Assembly: GCA_023091665.1 (NCBI GenBank) | Contig: JALJCQ010000012.1 | Location: 868,001 to 932,000 of the forward strand | Length of the DNA stretch: 64,000 nucleotides | Direction: 5' to 3' | Origin: Pythium myriotylum | Taxonomy: Eukaryota > Oomycota > Peronosporomycetes > Pythiales > Pythiaceae | Shown here: piece after piece, positions 62,046 through 64,000 of the stretch | Layout: the number at the start of each line of letters is the position of its first letter | Position numbering within the stretch: position 1 is the stretch's first letter | The notes under the pieces: model-generated | What the model was told of the DNA's origin: nothing | Database searches by the model: none | The model's input: only the letters and a program-made list of their open reading frames with translations | Program-made: the position numbers and the translations under genes

Positions 62046-64000
62046 CTACCTGATCTTGGTGGCGATCTTGTGAATGTATTCGACGAGAACGGGGAAAAGT
62101 GCAGTCACACTGTCGTTGATGAGCCCCAGGAAGAACTGCTCTGCTTGCTCGTCCGTTAAGTCGAGGCGGAACTTTTCTTGAACCTTCTGCAAAGTAGTCT
62201 CAGGGTCGGTCGATAATTGCTCGATGCCACAATCAGCCATCAGACTGAGCAAGTTGAGGATTAAGTCTGCACTCTTACGAAGCCAGTTGTAAGCTTGGCA
62301 ACAGTAACGCTTGAATCGTGTGTAGTGTTCGCTCTGCGGACCGCCCATGCCTTCAACCATTTCTTTCGTGAGCTTAAACGGAGGTGGTAAGGGCTTTGGA
62401 TCTGCGCCAAAAATGAAGCCGAAATCGATGTGGAAGAGGTTCCCTCTAGTCTTCATCATCACGTTGTCCAAGTGTCGGTCACCAATACCCAAGATATACG
62501 TGAGTACACAGTATCCCGCGAGTGACTTGACGTAGCGGTTGAGAGCATCCGGTGCGACGCCATACTCAGCTTTCGGATCCGGATTGTGAGTCTTTAGGAA
62601 CGATAGCACTTGCGGCGACTCGTAACTGCTCACAATTGAACCAACAGCATGCGAATCTTGCACGAACTCCATGAGACCGTCTGATCCACCAGTGGCAAGA
62701 ATTCGGTATGGTGTGAGTTCAAGATCCAAGTTCACTCGCTTGAGGAGACGATCCATAAGAATAAACATTTGCATGATCAACTGGTCCTGACGAAGATCGT
62801 CACCATTCTTGACCATCACCTTATACGCTGGTCCTTCCTTGTCCCGGTTCAGGTAATGAATGACTCGAGTTGAGAGAGACTCCCTGAGCATTGCAGACTC
62901 CGTAATACCCGACGCGTGAGACTGAGCAAGTCCATTATCAACAATGGAATCGGACGACCCACGCATCAGCATCGAGTTGCTTCCAGCCTGAGATGCACCG
63001 AGGTTGTGTGAGTGACCATGGTGGTGTTCCACAGGAAGCACGGTCTGAAACTCAATAACGGCAGGATATAACGCACTCTTGAACATTTTTGCAGACGAAG
63101 GCACGATGCCGCTGAGGTGAATCGTGGGATCCAGGGGCATTCGAATGACCACATTCTTCTGCCACGGGAACTGCCGCAGCATTTGTCGGAACTTCTCTTC
63201 TTTCTGGTCTTTGCGGCCTTTCTCTTCTCGAGCTTTGTTGTGGAAAGCTAAAATCTTGTCCATCATATCCCGCTCTGCCATCAGCATATCAAAAATTGGT
63301 CGCTTTTCCGGATCTCGCTTCATGTCATCGAGCATCTGGTTCAACACGACTCGGAAGATGTCTCCATCCCGGCTGAAGTTAGCGGCTTCCACTTGCAGAT
63401 ACCAGTAGAAATAGTTGGCCATCTCGAAGTTTTTGCCAGACCGATCAATGAGGAAGCGGGCTAGAGGACCCAGCGCTTCCTTGGACATTGGACCGTCGTC
63501 GTCAGTGCCTTGACGTGCTGACGCGGCGACCGAGTTAGCCTTTTCGTATCTCAGAGCTTGCACGAGCTGAAGCAAAAAGTCTTGCAGGTCTTCATTCTTC
63601 GCACGTGCAAGAGTCGAGACCGCGAAGTTGCGAACCATGTCGTGTTTGAACTCTTTGTCACGTCCCAATAGCTTCAACGCATCGGCGATATCGATCTCAC
63701 ACCACTGGTGCAACAAATCCGTTGCCTGCTTTACTTCAGTCTCATCGTTCCAGTCGACCGACAGGAGAAACTTGACCACAGCCTTCTTGTTATCTGTGAG
63801 GGTGTACCGAAACTTCCAAAGCAGATCTCTGTCTTCGTTCTTAAGGTTGTCTGTTGGGGTCGCAAGCAGCGCCTCGATGCGAGCCTTTTCATCACGACTC
63901 GGCTTGAGATTCGGGTCGATCGAGCCGCGTAAGATATCGCGGGCGAGTTTGCGGTACTTTCGTTCGGCCGGGTTCTCCTCGTTGATGTCAGGATCCCACA
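62046..64000 (-). CDS. VPS34: Class III phosphatidylinositol 3-kinase VPS34, 5' partial
   Basis: The minus-strand frame is open to the right edge, so the N-terminal C2 region is outside; 650 codons are visible. From the edge: the helical (PIK) domain (WDPDINEENPAERKYRKLARD, LLWKFRYTLTDNKKAVVKFLL), then the kinase domain with VKNGDDLRQDQL, the catalytic loop GIGDRHLDNVM and the activation segment HIDFGFIFG. The C-terminal helix (HKIATKIR) that binds membrane in VPS34 is present. The enzyme makes PI3P on endosomes and autophagosome precursors. A linker insert (residues of HHHGHSHNLGASQAGSNSM) between the helical and kinase domains is longer than usual. The 3' end is 120 bp from that of the 1628-aa gene. 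Confidence 0.95.
   Translation of the reverse strand, partial: WDPDINEENPAERKYRKLARDILRGSIDPNLKPSRDEKARIEALLATPTDNLKNEDRDLLWKFRYTLTDNKKAVVKFLLSVDWNDETEVKQATDLLHQWCEIDIADALKLLGRDKEFKHDMVRNFAVSTLARAKNEDLQDFLLQLVQALRYEKANSVAASARQGTDDDGPMSKEALGPLARFLIDRSGKNFEMANYFYWYLQVEAANFSRDGDIFRVVLNQMLDDMKRDPEKRPIFDMLMAERDMMDKILAFHNKAREEKGRKDQKEEKFRQMLRQFPWQKNVVIRMPLDPTIHLSGIVPSSAKMFKSALYPAVIEFQTVLPVEHHHGHSHNLGASQAGSNSMLMRGSSDSIVDNGLAQSHASGITESAMLRESLSTRVIHYLNRDKEGPAYKVMVKNGDDLRQDQLIMQMFILMDRLLKRVNLDLELTPYRILATGGSDGLMEFVQDSHAVGSIVSSYESPQVLSFLKTHNPDPKAEYGVAPDALNRYVKSLAGYCVLTYILGIGDRHLDNVMMKTRGNLFHIDFGFIFGADPKPLPPPFKLTKEMVEGMGGPQSEHYTRFKRYCCQAYNWLRKSADLILNLLSLMADCGIEQLSTDPETTLQKVQEKFRLDLTDEQAEQFFLGLINDSVTALFPVLVEYIHKIATKIR

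Noticed and set aside
1..64000. tRNA, rRNA or CRISPR features
   Set aside because: I looked for tRNA-like clover-leaf patterns, rRNA segments and regularly spaced identical repeats and saw none; a covariance search was not possible here.
1..64000. RXLR- or CRN-type effector genes
   Set aside because: No secreted ORF with an RxLR or LFLAK motif near the expected position was found among the frames I read.
31735..64000. PHAF1 and VPS34 as a functional autophagy cluster
   Set aside because: Both touch PI3P-dependent autophagy, but they are 30 kb apart with many unrelated genes between them; nothing in the sequence supports clustering.

Overview
The window looks like nuclear DNA of an oomycete (water mould). 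The reasons are: compact genes on both strands, introns of about 55-80 nt with CTAAC-like branch sites, a tandem-kinase TKL protein with an N-terminal membrane region, membrane LRR proteins, a BK-type potassium channel, and relics of LINE, Ty3/gypsy, Crypton and hAT elements. I cannot name the species. Exon boundaries below were assigned by hand from GT/AG signals and reading-frame continuity; most genes close exactly in frame.

Layout. (1) 1-9.7 kb is a transposon graveyard: the 3' part of a LINE open at the left edge, short tandem repeats, a 33-bp minisatellite, a broken Ty3/gypsy integrase with chromodomain, a Crypton that has lost its catalytic domain, a hAT C-terminal fragment, and two overlapping perfect 44-bp palindromes. 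(2) 9.8-45.8 kb is a dense housekeeping block: Myb/SANT-like protein, an alpha-solenoid protein, TBP, ADAT3, dual-kinase TKL receptor-like protein, MTG1 GTPase, BK-type K+ channel, two tandem LRR proteins, a type I membrane protein, PHAF1/UPF0183, NAF1, Mn-type SOD, an uncharacterised protein head-to-head with a patatin-like lipase, a Ser-rich charged protein, the ATM1/ABCB7 Fe-S exporter and a multi-pass LRR protein. (3) 46.7-56.0 kb is an unstable tandem array of secreted EEP-fold (DNase I-like) nuclease genes and an UNC93-like MFS transporter, with a chimeric MFS/EEP pseudogene and a 934-bp identical block shared by two nuclease copies. (4) 56.0-64.0 kb holds a GNAT acetyltransferase, a 1628-aa protein with helical repeats and an IQ motif, and the 3' part of VPS34, open at the right edge.

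The genes do not form one pathway. Several are informational (TBP, ADAT3, NAF1, MTG1), several are mitochondrial (MTG1, ATM1, possibly the lipase), and two touch PI3P/autophagy biology (PHAF1 and VPS34), probably by chance. The most unusual region is the nuclease/transporter array. It is best explained as a tandem duplication of a block EEPa-spacer-EEPb-MFS, followed by a deletion that fused the first MFS copy to the 3' end of the second EEPa.
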